From the NCBI GenBank assembly GCA_038363925.1, contig JAQQWL010000005.1, positions 1,302,001 through 1,366,000 on the forward strand: a stretch of DNA of 64,000 nt, read 5' to 3'. The notes under the pieces were generated by a model, which worked only from the letters and a program-made list of their open reading frames with translations, ran no database searches and was not told the origin of the DNA. This DNA is from Apiospora phragmitis. Taxonomy: Eukaryota > Ascomycota > Sordariomycetes > Amphisphaeriales > Apiosporaceae. Position 1 is the first letter of the stretch. Every line of letters begins with the position of its first letter. The position numbers and the translations under genes were made by a program. Positions 1 to 10,721 of the stretch are shown here, piece by piece.

Positions 1-2180
1 GGTTGCTCTGGCTCTGGCTCTAACGACAGAAAGTCCAACCACCGCCGCTCCCACGGCAATGGACGCCAGGCTGCGTCCAACAGCCGCAGTAGAGGGTAAC
101 TGTCAGGCAGGATTCATCTGAAGCCGGCCATGACCACTGCTGTTCTATGAAGGTCTCGTGGGCCGTATTTATGATGGATGCCTTATGCCTGGATCTTGTC
201 ACGTCACCTGGTACATACAAGACAAAGGATTTGGGCAGCGCATGGCTCACTATTGCCTGCCTTGTTTGCGTTTGAGTTGTTGCCCTTATTGGCTTTTCGA
301 AGATCAGTATCGAACTTTGCTGGACATCAATTCGATACTCAGAGTCACCTAACTCTCAAGTCGCTCAGCTTCCCTGAGTGGACTGAAACTATGATGCTAT
401 TATTACGCCTTCTCATACTTTCGTGCCTCAGTGACGCGTTCAGTCTCTCGCCTCCACTGTTTGTCATCTATTTGTTAGGGTCGATGCTAACGCCTCCATT
501 GATACACATGTCACAGCGTGCAACGGAGGTTATTGCATGAACATATGATGTCATGTTAGTTCTCAAGATCAAGAGAAATCGCGCCTGAGATAAGATACCT
601 GTATCCGTCGGTGAAGGGGGAAGTATGCGACATGCCTGATAACGCATCGACGAGTAGCCGGCATATACTCGGCTGCAATGGCCGGCTTCCAGCAGCGGCG
701 GAATTGGAAAGAGCCTGACAGCGCATTGGGTATTATATACGCAACTTTTCGGGACCGGCCGCACAAGCAGCGTTTCTTCCTGGCCACGACAGCTTTTCCT
801 CACTCGCATACAAATGGTGATGTGATTGCTACATTTAAAACATACCCGACGACAGAACATACCACGTTATTTCAGTCTATGGGAAGCATCATTCCTCCTT
901 TCCTAGTACTACATGTCTCAGTAATGCCCGGCTGCGGTGTACCGCTTGCACATTCTGCCCTACGCGCGTCGGCGGGATGGACCGTTGCCACGCGGCAAGG
1001 GGGCTTGTGTATACGTATTTGTATGTAATCAAGCAAATGGTCTTTTTCCATCCATCTTCCCAAGAGGTACGCAGATACAATCACTCTGTCACAACAGATC
1101 TCGACATGGAGTCGGCCATGTACATGGCGAGAACGTACAAGCTGTCGAGGATTTATTAATTCTTCGTTTCCCAGAACACGACGTAGCAAATCAAAGTTCT
1201 GATACTTTGTAGACCGTTTCACCAACATTCTCCTGGTGGGATTGAGCCACATGAAATCCCTGCGCATTCCGTCTCTTCTGTCACCGCTTATTTCGTCTAC
1301 GGTCCTCTCGATTCCACCCGCCCAGTAGCGTGCAGACGGGCAAACCCAAAGCTCTGGCCATGTTACCAAGGCACGGATTTCGAAAGATGCAGAGGGCTAC
1401 GTGTCTCCAATCCCGGGCCGTTGGAGCATGATCGGGTCGGTGTGGCGGTAACACGGTGCTACGGATACCGACAGCACTCGACACATGGCTTACGCGCGTT
1501 CATTGGGTCAGGCTCGACCTTTCTTTCCCCCCCTCGGCGGATCTGCGCAGGATCTATCATGCTCAACTGCAAGCTTTATGCTCATCGAACACTGGTACCT
1601 TGTGTTGAGCGAGAGAGGGCGCTCAAGTCCTAGTAGCAGTTGTGGCCACCGCATTTCCCCTTTCTTTTACAGTTGCACTTGTCATATTGACAATCCCCTG
1701 CATATCATGCGTGGGGTTTTCGATCTCCAGCTTTCGAATGAGGATGATCAGTCAACTTTCGAGATCTGGTTTGATCGTACGTGCCAAAAGTCATCCAATG
1801 TTCCGCCTCCCGTCAGATGCAGGTCCCCCGAGTTCAGCCAAGCCGCTTGTGCCACCCGAAGAAAAAGGAAGCGCAAGCGGCCGAGACATGCTTACCTTAC
1901 GTCACGCTTATGGCAAACATTGCCCTGAGGTCCCCCTATCGATGATGATGATTAAGGCTGTACGTCGGTGCCTTACGCCGCCACTAATGCCTGAAAGTTA
2001 GGCAACCAAAGCCGGTGGTGTACTTGTCTTGGGGACCTCATCGTGTCTGACGTCGATATTGCTCAAGTGGTCTTACAGCCATTCATCATGATGAACATCA
2101 CAGGCGGTGGGATGTCACCAATGTGTTTGAAGGCATCTGGAGCCGAGGTGGAATGCTGTCTGGAGAAGCGAGAAGCTGTA
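1..2180. other. Left-edge stretch with no supported gene
   Basis: No reading frame here shows a recognisable domain or a consistent splice pattern. Two frames are open across the first ~110 bases and both end soon after. One is Gly/Ser/Arg-rich and the other Ala/Thr-rich, so the 3' end of a gene cut by the window edge is possible but cannot be chosen between frames. A frame at about 1640-2001 begins with a hydrophobic stretch but has no ATG in a good position. I see nothing else that can be supported. Confidence 0.5.
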
Positions 2181-2189
2181 ATATATAAA
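2181..2189 (+). promoter_or_regulatory. TATA-like element upstream of the small Cys-rich gene
   Basis: The sequence ATATATAAA lies about 210 bases before the ATG at 2397. It is the only clear TATA-like element in this spacer, and a CA-rich, pyrimidine-containing leader follows it. The assignment rests on position and sequence only. Confidence 0.3.
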
Positions 2190-2396
2190 CCACAGCCTCC
2201 CTCCAAAGTAAAAAGTCCGTCAAGCAACTACTCCGACAATACAGGATCAGACTCTATTGCAATTTTGCAATAGCAACTCAGAAGAATTATCAGGTAGAAC
2301 AGTACTACGCCCTTGAGCAAGATTACGATCAGGTTCAACCAAGCCTTTCGTCAAAGCCAGACACAGGTCAGGACCCAACACAACCAACAAGCAACA

Positions 2397-2743
2397 ATGC
2401 CGAAAGCAACCAACCCAGCATACTTTGAGGAGGAGGACAGTTGCCAGTGTATCTGCGGAAGGCTCGTGTGTACATGTCCGGTCTGCAACGGCAGCATGAA
2501 GACGAAGTACGCAAGCAACCCAAATGCAATGAACCTCACTTACACAGGAGACCCCATCTAACCCCACAACTTAGCTGCGACAATTGCAACAACACCAGGC
2601 TTGTTATGTACGGAATCTGCCCAGACCACGGAGACCCGAGCATGAACCCAGACGCCGATTTCATACCGGCACCAGAGCCATCACGGGGGCATGGAAGTGC
2701 CAGGAAACATGCGAGACAGCACAAGTCTAAGCCACCAAAATGA
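2397..2743 (+). CDS. Small Cys-rich, zinc-ribbon-like protein, reading frame interrupted
   Basis: Not recognised as a named family. The frame from the ATG at 2397 encodes an acidic start followed by dense cysteines (CQCICGRLVCTCPVCNG) and stops at about 2560. A second frame then continues with another Cys pair (SCDNCNN, then YGICPDHGD) and a basic Lys/Arg/His-rich tail ending at 2743. The paired CxC/CxxC knuckles across both halves suggest one zinc-binding protein of about 115 residues. A one-base indel near a run of C at about 2553-2565 would split it. No signal peptide is seen. The alternative is two unrelated short ORFs. The Cys spacing makes a single gene more likely, but no homologue is known to me. 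Confidence 0.4.
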
Positions 2744-2940
2744 ATGAAGATGGGCCATATGGTTTATTTGATGGGAGACTGTTTTTTTCTGGTTCTGGTG
2801 GCTGCTGGGCGGCCTGCACTTCCATATATCATCGATGAATACAGTCAACTTTGTAAACCCCAAGGTGTTGTTTCATCAAAGAAATTGGCACACTTTAAAA
2901 GAAACTACAAGTAGGAAAATAACGCTATAAAAAGCTTAAG

Positions 2941-3000
2941 AGGTTAATATTATATTACTTCGCAATAATATATTATATTATATATAATTAAATCTATAAA
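2941..3000. other. AT-rich spacer at the 3' end of the NLR pseudogene
   Basis: This ~60-base stretch is almost pure A/T with repeated TATATTA-like words. It directly follows the stop codon of the minus-strand NLR pseudogene. It probably belongs to that gene's 3' untranslated or terminator region. There is no sign of an origin or transposon end. Confidence 0.4.
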
Positions 3001-3002
3001 GA

Positions 3003-6000
3003 TTAGGAAGGCCACAACATGGCTCTTATGTCTTCTGTTTGCAGATGATCAAGCTTCGTTTGGTCAGTATGATCTTGCGCAAAGAGGTTGAAGTGATCAT
3101 AGGCTGTACGGCCATGGAGATCTGTGATCGCAGGATCGGCTCCATGTTCAAGAAGCCAAAGTGAAGTATCAGCTTCCGATGATATTTCAGCCGTGGCAGC
3201 CCAGGACAAAGGTGTCCGGCCCAGATCGTCCCGGGCATTGATTTCAGCCTTACCCTTGCCTAGCACACGAATCGTTGCTATCACGTCCATCCCAAAATTG
3301 TACTTGTGACTGCTTCCTGCTGCCCAGGACAAAGGGGTCCGTCCGTGTTTGTCTTGGCTGTCAACGTCTGCTCCGGATTTCAATAAGATATCCACAGCCC
3401 ATGCATCATTGCTCTTCGCCGCATATATTAGACTTGTACACCCTTCTTTGTCTCGGCTGTTGAATTCTGCTCCGGAGCCCAACAAAGTTTCCATGATAGA
3501 TTTCAACTCACTTCTCTTCACAAATGTGTACGAAGCCCATATTAATGGTGTCCTCCCTTCCTTATTGCAAGAATTAATATCTGCCTTCCCTGAGGCTAGT
3601 AACAGCTTTATAACTGCGTTTATGTTGCCTTCCGTATACATACTATCGCCAGTTATCGCATGCGATAAAGGCGAGCGGCCCTCGACGTCGCGGGCATCGA
3701 CATCTACGATGCCAGTGTCCACTAGCAGTTTCGTAGTCCTCTCGCTGTGTATACCCGCGGCATATGACAAAGGTGTTCACCCTTTTCATCGCGAGCATTA
3801 ACATCGGCTTTAGACGTATCCAGTAGCAGCTTTGCAACCCCTTTGCTATTGCTAGTTGCCGCATACGACAAAGGCGCCCGCCCCTTTTTGTCACGGGCAT
3901 CAACGTCGTTCAAAGTTTCTAGCAGGAAACTCGTCACATCCAATAGTCCCTCTCTTGCTGCTATGTGCAAAGGAGTGCATGGCCACGATTCGATCTGATC
4001 GGTATTCGCACTTTTCCAAAATCCAATAGCGAACAGCTCGCGTCTCTCGTGGGCCGCACACTCAAAAAGGGAAAGGGCATTGGTTTCGCGTAGCAGTCCC
4101 GCACTGAGGAATAAAAGCGCCAATTCCTCACTGCTTTTCAACATCTGCCGATGAAGTTCTCCTTCCTTATGAAACTTGGAGTCACGTGGAAAGGCTGGCC
4201 AGGGCTCCTTCCGTGACAATAACTCATCAAATCGCCGTCGAACTTCGTGTGAGGCAGGAAAGCTTTGCACTATTGGTGAGAGTAGTACTTTGGCAGCTTC
4301 GTGGCTCCCCATGGCTAGAGCAGCATACAAAGGACAGACATACCGCTCTTTCCCCTTATCAAGACAGGATGAGCCTGGTGTGTGTATTGCCATAAGGTGT
4401 GATGAGTTTTTTTTTCCGCCAAGATATACAGTAGCCTGGCGTCAGATGGGTATCTCGAGTCTCGAATTTCTCGCATGTGTTGATTAGTTTGACCCATTCC
4501 GCAGTCTGGAAGCTAGCCATAAATCCAATTTGGGATATGCCTGTTCTTCTGCTCTGTTGGCATGATGTAAAACGTTGTTGGCGGCGTATCTAAGGAAAGG
4601 GAATCGGGTCGATAGCAATGCAGTGTTGCTCTCTTGCGTAGAGATCTCCATCTGGACTAAGCAACTTTGCTTGAGATTTTCGTGGCCGAGTGTTTCAAAA
4701 CTATGATTGCTATTTTATGCTAGGATGGAATTGAACCCATCATCCTTCAACAGGAAATCCCTAACAGACTTGTGGATGAACTGGACAGTGCGTTGTTTCA
4801 ACTTCGTCGCTTCGACCAAGCCCTTGGAACAGTTCAAAATGTATCTGTCAAAGTCGGAGTCGGATAGCTCCTCCATGTTGTTGTCTCTTAAGGCTTCAGA
4901 GTCGACACCGCTCAAGATTGCAAAATATAACTCTGCCGGCTTCAGTGGGTTCTTACCAAAGAGAACTCACTGAAGACACAGTACTAACTCTTCTCCATTC
5001 CTAGCATCTCTAGTAAGTATGTCTCGGAATAGATCATGGAGATCATCTGGCAGCTCCTTAGTCGTCGACGAAGCTTGTGTATGTGTCCACAATCATACTC
5101 CTTGTTCAGAATTTGTACCACAAGTACCACCCACATGAAGATGCCAGAGGATTTGGCCTGCACAGCCTGTCTGATTTCGTCTGATAGTTTGCTCTGGTCA
5201 ATTTTCAACTCGCTTGTGACATAATGTGAAATGTCTTCGCCATGCCCTTCATGCTCTTCGAGGACAAGTTCGATCTTCTTGCTGATCGTGATATATGGGT
5301 AGTGTCTGCTTAAAAAGCATACCTTGAATTGATGCCCTGCAGATACTGCGAGTTGGCCAAGATGTGAAAACGAGGAAATCATTTCTCGGATCTCTATCTC
5401 AGGGCATTCGTCCAGAGCATCAATGAAACAAACGACGGGAGTATCTGCTAGGCTCTGAACTGCCTGCTCAAACAGGGATTTCAGCAGCTCAAGGCTCCAA
5501 CCTAAAGTTTCCCTGTTACGAAGTGAATCCAGTTGCAACACTGGCTGAAGTGAAGGCTTATGCTCAAGAAGCTGCGACAAGAGTGATCTGTACAGCCCGA
5601 TAGTTGATCGCTCTAGCGAATGCCCCCGGGCGCTGAAGAAGAACGAGATAAGCATCATGTCTTTCATTGTGCGCTGTGCATTTGCGAAGAGAAACTTCAT
5701 GATGGTAGACTTTCCGGTTCCAGGTTTACCCTTTATCCAGAAGAATCCGTAGTTTTCCTCGAGATATTTGGATTTGACCCAATCCGAGTATATATCGCTC
5801 TTCAATAGCCATTTGCAAGTTTTGACATGGGCTGACTTGATGTTTTGGTGCCGAACGTCGTGTTGATCAAAGCGCAATGAATCTAAATTCTCTTGCAAGG
5901 CCTTGTGATCGACTTCAGGCTCCCTAATCTGGTCCGAATCGGTTATGTTTTCCTTTTTCGACATGATACGGGTGATTGCTGCAGATACCTTTCGGTATTC

Positions 6001-6843
6001 GGTATCATTAGATCCCACAAAGCGACACATATCCATGTGGTTTTGGCTAATATGCTCCGTAACTTCGAACTCCGGAGAGTTCAAATATGAAGAAGTGTCG
6101 TCCACGACCTTGCGACCGTTGAGGGGTTTGATACCCATTTGCTCTTGGAAGGAATAGATAGACCATCCCTGTTGGCGCGCCATAAGAGCAAACTCGTCTC
6201 GGAGTTCGCGAAGTCGCTCAGATGATGGCAACAAAGAATCAACAACTTGCTGGTTGACTTTGAACCCCATAGCCTTGATTAGCTGCTCTGCGACTGACTA
6301 GAGAAAGCGTCGCGGGTCGGCACCTCCGTGTGGTGTGCCAAAGAAAACGATTACCCTTGTCGAGTTGAAGACAGAGTGCAAGTGGCTCTGACCCAGTCTA
6401 CACATGCGGGAGCGTCGCAGCATCTCCTTCACCACGATTCTGCCGAGGCTATGCGCGATGAACACAATCGGCCTTGAGGGCTTTGTCCTCCTTGAAGCCT
6501 CCAAGGAAACAAGGAAATTCCAGACGATGTCATATACGGTATTGTGACTGCCTTCTGGCCCAATACAATGCCTGATGTGTGTGTCGTAGCCATATGTCAT
6601 GACTCTAGCATGAGGTGCTGTAGAAGGAATAAGATCCCGTGGCCAAAAGACCGACCTGTATCCATGGCCATCGTTGGACTTTGAATCCGGAAGTATGTTG
6701 AACTTCCGCATCTTGAGAGGTCTCTCAGAAGATGCTGACGATTCATTATCACCAGCATGTTCCATATCCCCTTTAGCCTTAGCCCATGTTCTCTCAGGGT
6801 GGCCCGTAAACCCATGCACGAACACGATACTTGCGGAGTCAGC
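3003..6843 (-). pseudogene. NLR-type gene remnant: serine-hydrolase domain, NACHT ATPase, ankyrin repeats
   Basis: Read on the minus strand, the order is that of a fungal NLR. (1) An alpha/beta-hydrolase (SesB/DUF676-like) N-domain at about 6825-6301 has FVHGFTGHPERTW, the nucleophile motif AHSLG and FFGTPHGGADP. (2) A NACHT domain at about 6270-5060 has Walker A GKPGTGKST and Walker B FIDALDEC. (3) A winged-helix-like linker carries the hallmark VQFIHKSVRDFLL. (4) About eight ankyrin repeats (GRTPLSWAA, LLEHGADP) end at 3003. The family is known for non-self recognition and programmed cell death in fungi. The frame is broken by stops at 6298-6300 (TAG, in frame between hydrolase and NACHT), 4967-4969 (TGA where the family has Trp in LQWVLF) and 4715-4717 (TAA). 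Frame shifts occur near 5055, 4520, 4410 (A9 tract) and 3755. A 5' exon ending near 6880 is likely but could not be resolved in phase. Confidence 0.88.
4940..4975. repeat. 14-bp quasi-inverted repeat with an 8-base loop
   Basis: The arms 4940-4953 and 4962-4975 are reverse complements at 13 of 14 positions, separated by 8 bases. The single mismatch (4948 against 4967) falls on the base that turns the expected Trp codon of the NLR pseudogene into TGA. The arms lie inside former coding sequence, so the hairpin may be chance arising from its codons. Confidence 0.6.
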
Positions 6844-6905
6844 CTAGAAATTTGAACACCGATAATATGTTGCCACTCACTCAAGCGATGGCTGAGGTGG
6901 TTCAA

Positions 6906-8179
6906 CGACGGTAGTCAAACCAGTAGCTGGAATCGGCACATGCCTTCGGGGAACCCGTACCGGGCTTCATCTCGTTGATCTTCCAAGTTGGCAGATCAAC
7001 GATCGGGTCCAATAATTCTGAAAGTATTTGACACAGAGGCTGCTGGGATTGTATAGGGACTAGAGATCCAAGTAGATGTAGCTGATATGATACTGTAGAA
7101 TGCCCTCAGACCCGGAGACTGGCTAGCGCTGCCAACCTTCGAGGATGGCAAACGGCAAACGGAATCGAGAATGCGAGATTGGGAGAAATCCCTTTGCGCG
7201 TTCAATTTCTCAACCCGCATCATGCTGTGAGCTCCTGAGCCAGCGTCTGGGGCGGGGTATGCAGGAGTGGTGGCTGAGCCAGGCAGTCAGGCAGACCGAG
7301 TGTTGACAACGCCCAATCAGAAGGTCACTTCTGTGTTCTAGCAACTGCGAGAATCACTGCTTGCGGCAAGGACCATTGGGAAGCGTCTGTGACTTCGAAG
7401 TCGGAAGAGCCTTGCCATCTTCGCGGCCTCAATGCACTATCACAGGAGTAAGCAGTGTGGCGGAGCTTCCCCTATATTGTGTTTGGACAGGAGCGTACAC
7501 GAAATCGTTAGGATGGTTTACGGAGAGGAGGTACCTAAATATTACGACCATGTACTGTTAAGGCGGAAAGGCCATTTGAATGATGTGAGACATCTTGCTT
7601 GACTTCTCTCTCTGGGCTGTAGAGATTCTATCAGATTCAACGCTGTGAGTCGCCTGCTTGAGGATTGAAGGCAGAGCCTTAGGGCATACTTATACATGTA
7701 GGTCGATGACAGAAGATGGCGCAACGTCGTTGTAGGGGCGAATATTGTCTACCAACTTGAGAATCTGGGTAAAGGGGGTTTCCACTAAACCGAAACTCGA
7801 TGCATGGCGATGCTCTCGAAATCGCCCGCTTTTCTGCTCATAAAGTTCCATGACGCATTGTGAATAGTGGCAGTAAAGTTACGTCAATACCCGGGTAGGT
7901 GTGCACGGACCCCTGCAGGTGTGAGCTACAGCGTTAGCGCCCATCGGTAGCTAACTGGGGAAGCTTTATCGTTATCGATACGGCGCTCCTCCCCTCGAGG
8001 TTGCTCGGTTCGCGCCTATCAAATAGCCTCCAATCCACACATGCTTTACATGCGACATACTGGCCAAACGTAATTCAAGCTTAGTGGGCTCCTCGCCTCT
8101 TTGTGCAACATTCCACTTGGAAGAACTTCATTCTTCATACCAAGGCCTGCCCGCTAGGCTGCGACATCCAAGACTCACC
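6906..8179. other. Intergenic between the NLR remnant and LST8
   Basis: Only short frames without motifs occur on either strand. The stretch before 8180 presumably holds the LST8 promoter, but no convincing core element stands out. Confidence 0.5.
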
Positions 8180-9461
8180 ATGTCGGTCATTCTTTGCACA
8201 GGTAAGCCAGCACAGAGCCCCTTGTTAGCTGTGATATGCGAAGTGGCTAACCTCCAATTGCTTGCAGCCGGCTACGACCACACCATCAGGTATGCCTGCG
8301 TCGACCGCGATATAGTCCTCCGTGGGTAATGTGAATATCGCGATACTGACTTTGAGCTGCGTAGGTTCTGGGAGGCGTTATCCGGAATTTGTTCGCGAAC
8401 GATCCAACACCCCGACTCGCAAGTGAACCGTCTGTGCATCTCGCCCGACAAGCGATTCCTGGCTGCCGCTGGTCACCACACCGTCAAGCTGTACGACATC
8501 AAGTCGACGAACCCCAATCCCCTCCTCACCTTCGAAGGCCACACCAACAACATCACCGGCGTCGCGTTTCACTGCGAGGGGCAAGTGGATGGTCACGTCC
8601 TCGGAAGATGGATTCGTCAAGATCTGGGAAACGCGTAGCGGCACCGTCCAGCGAACCTACAGCCACGGCAGCCCAGTCAATGACGTCGTAATTCACCCCA
8701 ACCAGGGCGAGATTATCAGCTGCGACCGCAGAGGATCTGTCAGAATATGGGACCTGGCAGAGAACAACTGCAGTCACGAGCTGATTCCGGAGGAAGATGT
8801 GAGCGTCAGCAGTGTCACGGTCGCCAGCGATGGAACACTGCTCTGTGCCGCAAATAACAATGTAAGTTTAGGCTGCGTTTGCCGGTGTATGCGGGTGAAT
8901 GCGGGTCAGCTAACAATGGCGCAGGGCAATGTCTACGTCTGGGCGTTGATCCAAGATTTCCACCACACTCAGCTGCTTCCAGTTACCCATTTTTCCGCGC
9001 ACAAGGAGTACATTACCCGCATTCTGTTGTCGCCAGATGTTAAGAAGCTAGCAACGTGCTCGGCGGACCATACTGCCAAGATTTGGGTTGTTGCCGATGT
9101 TGATCCTTCCATCGAGGTTCCGGTAATCAACCCCCAAACCTCTACTCCTCGAGTTCTTCCCTCCGATACCATCAACAATACCATCAGCCCGAACCCCATC
9201 AGGTTTCCCGACGCCGATGGCAATCCGCCCAAGGACCCCAACGCGCCGAAGCCCTGGCCTCTCGAAGCTACCCTGACCGGCCATCAGCGCTGGGTGTGGG
9301 ACTGTGCCTTCAGCGCCGATTCTGCTTATCTTGTGACGGCCTGCTCGGACCATTATGCTCGGCTGTGGGAGCTGCACTCACAGCAAGTGATTCGACAGTA
9401 TAACGGACACCATCGCGGTGCTGTGTGTGTCGCCTTGAATGATTACTCGGAGGCTCGCTAG
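8180..9461 (+). CDS. lst8: LST8-type WD40 subunit of the TOR kinase complexes
   Basis: LST8 (S. pombe Wat1/Pop3, mammalian mLST8) is a seven-blade WD40 propeller that stabilises the TOR kinase domain in TORC1 and TORC2. The protein starts MSVILCTAGYDHTIRFWEA and ends HHRGAVCVALNDYSEAR, both typical of the family, with WD repeats between (SSEDGFVKIWE, SCDRRGSVRIWD, TCSADHTAKIW, TACSDHYARLWE). The start is the ATG at 8180. Introns are 8202-8267, 8290-8364 and 8862-8924, with clean GT/AG ends and a GCTAAC branch site in the last. The model gives about 358 residues, longer than the usual ~310-320 because of a Pro-rich insert around 9120-9250. One extra G in the GGGG run at 8578-8581 shifts the frame between AFHCEG and KWMVTSSED. 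In an essential gene this is more likely sequence error than mutation. Confidence 0.93.
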
Positions 9462-10004
9462 GAGGAAGCCTGCCGGTTTTTTTCCAATGGGCCCGTCCAT
9501 CGCAGGGACGTGCGTGAGAAGTCGATCAGGCAGTTGGGAGGATCGGCGTCATCCAGCTCCAGCAAGCAGACCAAGACGAAGAAGAAGACTGCAGGCGGCC
9601 CCTCGAATAATCAGAATGGATGGCGTGGCCGATGCCGCCGTCCTAGCAGAGGTGGCCATCCTCGCAGACGTCCGCCTTCTCCCTACATCAGCAATGCGGA
9701 CGCTGGTATTCCTAATGGGGCGACGAATGGAGTGTCTGGTGGAACGGCGGCCGATGGTACACCTGATAGTGTGCCAGATGGTACAACCAGTGGAGAAAAC
9801 GGTGGCGTGACTGACGATGATGCCAATGCGTATGGTAACAACTGGACGGACGATGTGCCACCCAACAGTCTCGAAAACGAGGCGATTGAGGAAACGGATG
9901 ACGACGAAGCCGTTGGTTCTGGTTCCGATTGGGAAGACGCACCGCTCTACCAACAACTGCAACTCCGGAATCGACTTCGGGAACGATACCGAAATCAACA
10001 GTAG
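9462..10004 (+). other. Low-complexity open frame in phase with the LST8 stop
   Basis: After the LST8 TAG at 9459-9461 the same phase stays open for about 180 codons to 10004. It encodes a Ser/Lys/Arg-rich start (SSSSSKQTKTKKK), a Gly/Asn/Asp-rich middle and an acidic end (TDDDEAVGSGSDWED). No domain is recognisable and no ATG starts it. It may be untranslated 3' sequence that happens to be open, the remains of a separate gene, or a readthrough extension. LST8 proteins normally end where the TAG sits, so I do not add it to that gene. Confidence 0.35.
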
Positions 10005-10721
10005 CAACAGCAGCAACGTCGTCCGGAGACACCATTTGTCCACGTCCACGCCTCTTTCAGCGACTACCTTTGGTTTCTTCTACTCCCACCATTCGTCGTT
10101 TTGGTCAAGCGTTTTATTCAGAAAAGCCAGTGGTATTGCCTACCAGCTCGGAGGCTGCGGATCTTATTGCATTACTTGCTTTCATCATTGATGTCCTAAC
10201 CCGACAACATGCTTTTCGTCGGGAGGACTCACTTTCGGCCTACATGGCGTTAGAGGGACGGGGAGTCAGGTTTTGCTTTGCTTTTTTCCCTCCTTTTTTT
10301 TCATACTTTGTATTCCATGTTAGGTATAGCAGACCCGTTGCACTTGGTTTTGGGTCCTAAATCAGCGATTGCATATGTTTTTGCCCCGATGCACCACATG
10401 CATCCAGATAGCAGAGGAAAGTAAGCAGCTTCACCAGGCATAAATATCATTTGTGCTTCATCAATTTCTGTCCTCCAGACTTGCTCTCCATGATGATGAT
10501 GATAATCCTAATCAAGATGTCTAACGTTGGCTTTAGATATTGGCCATCTCGCCCAATACATTATGTGGTATATACCTTGATTAACCAAGAGGCAAGAGAC
10601 TAATTGAGTACAGGCCGAACTCCAAAACGCCATGCCATGCCAATGCCAATATCAATACCCGTGAACTTGCATTTCATCCATTCCCAGATCTCTCCGCCAG
10701 TCACAGCCGTGTACTAATCGC
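10005..10721. other. Convergent spacer between LST8 and the SCY1-like gene
   Basis: No supportable gene. The two flanking genes converge here, so this stretch should hold both 3' ends. T-rich runs at about 10280-10310 and several AATA/TATA words fit polyadenylation regions. Confidence 0.45.

Noticed and set aside
1..110. 3' end of a gene cut by the left edge
   Set aside because: Two different phases are equally open and protein-like over ~36 codons, so neither can be chosen.
2941..3000. AT-rich origin or centromere-like element
   Set aside because: Only ~60 bases, at the 3' end of a gene; ordinary terminator-like composition.
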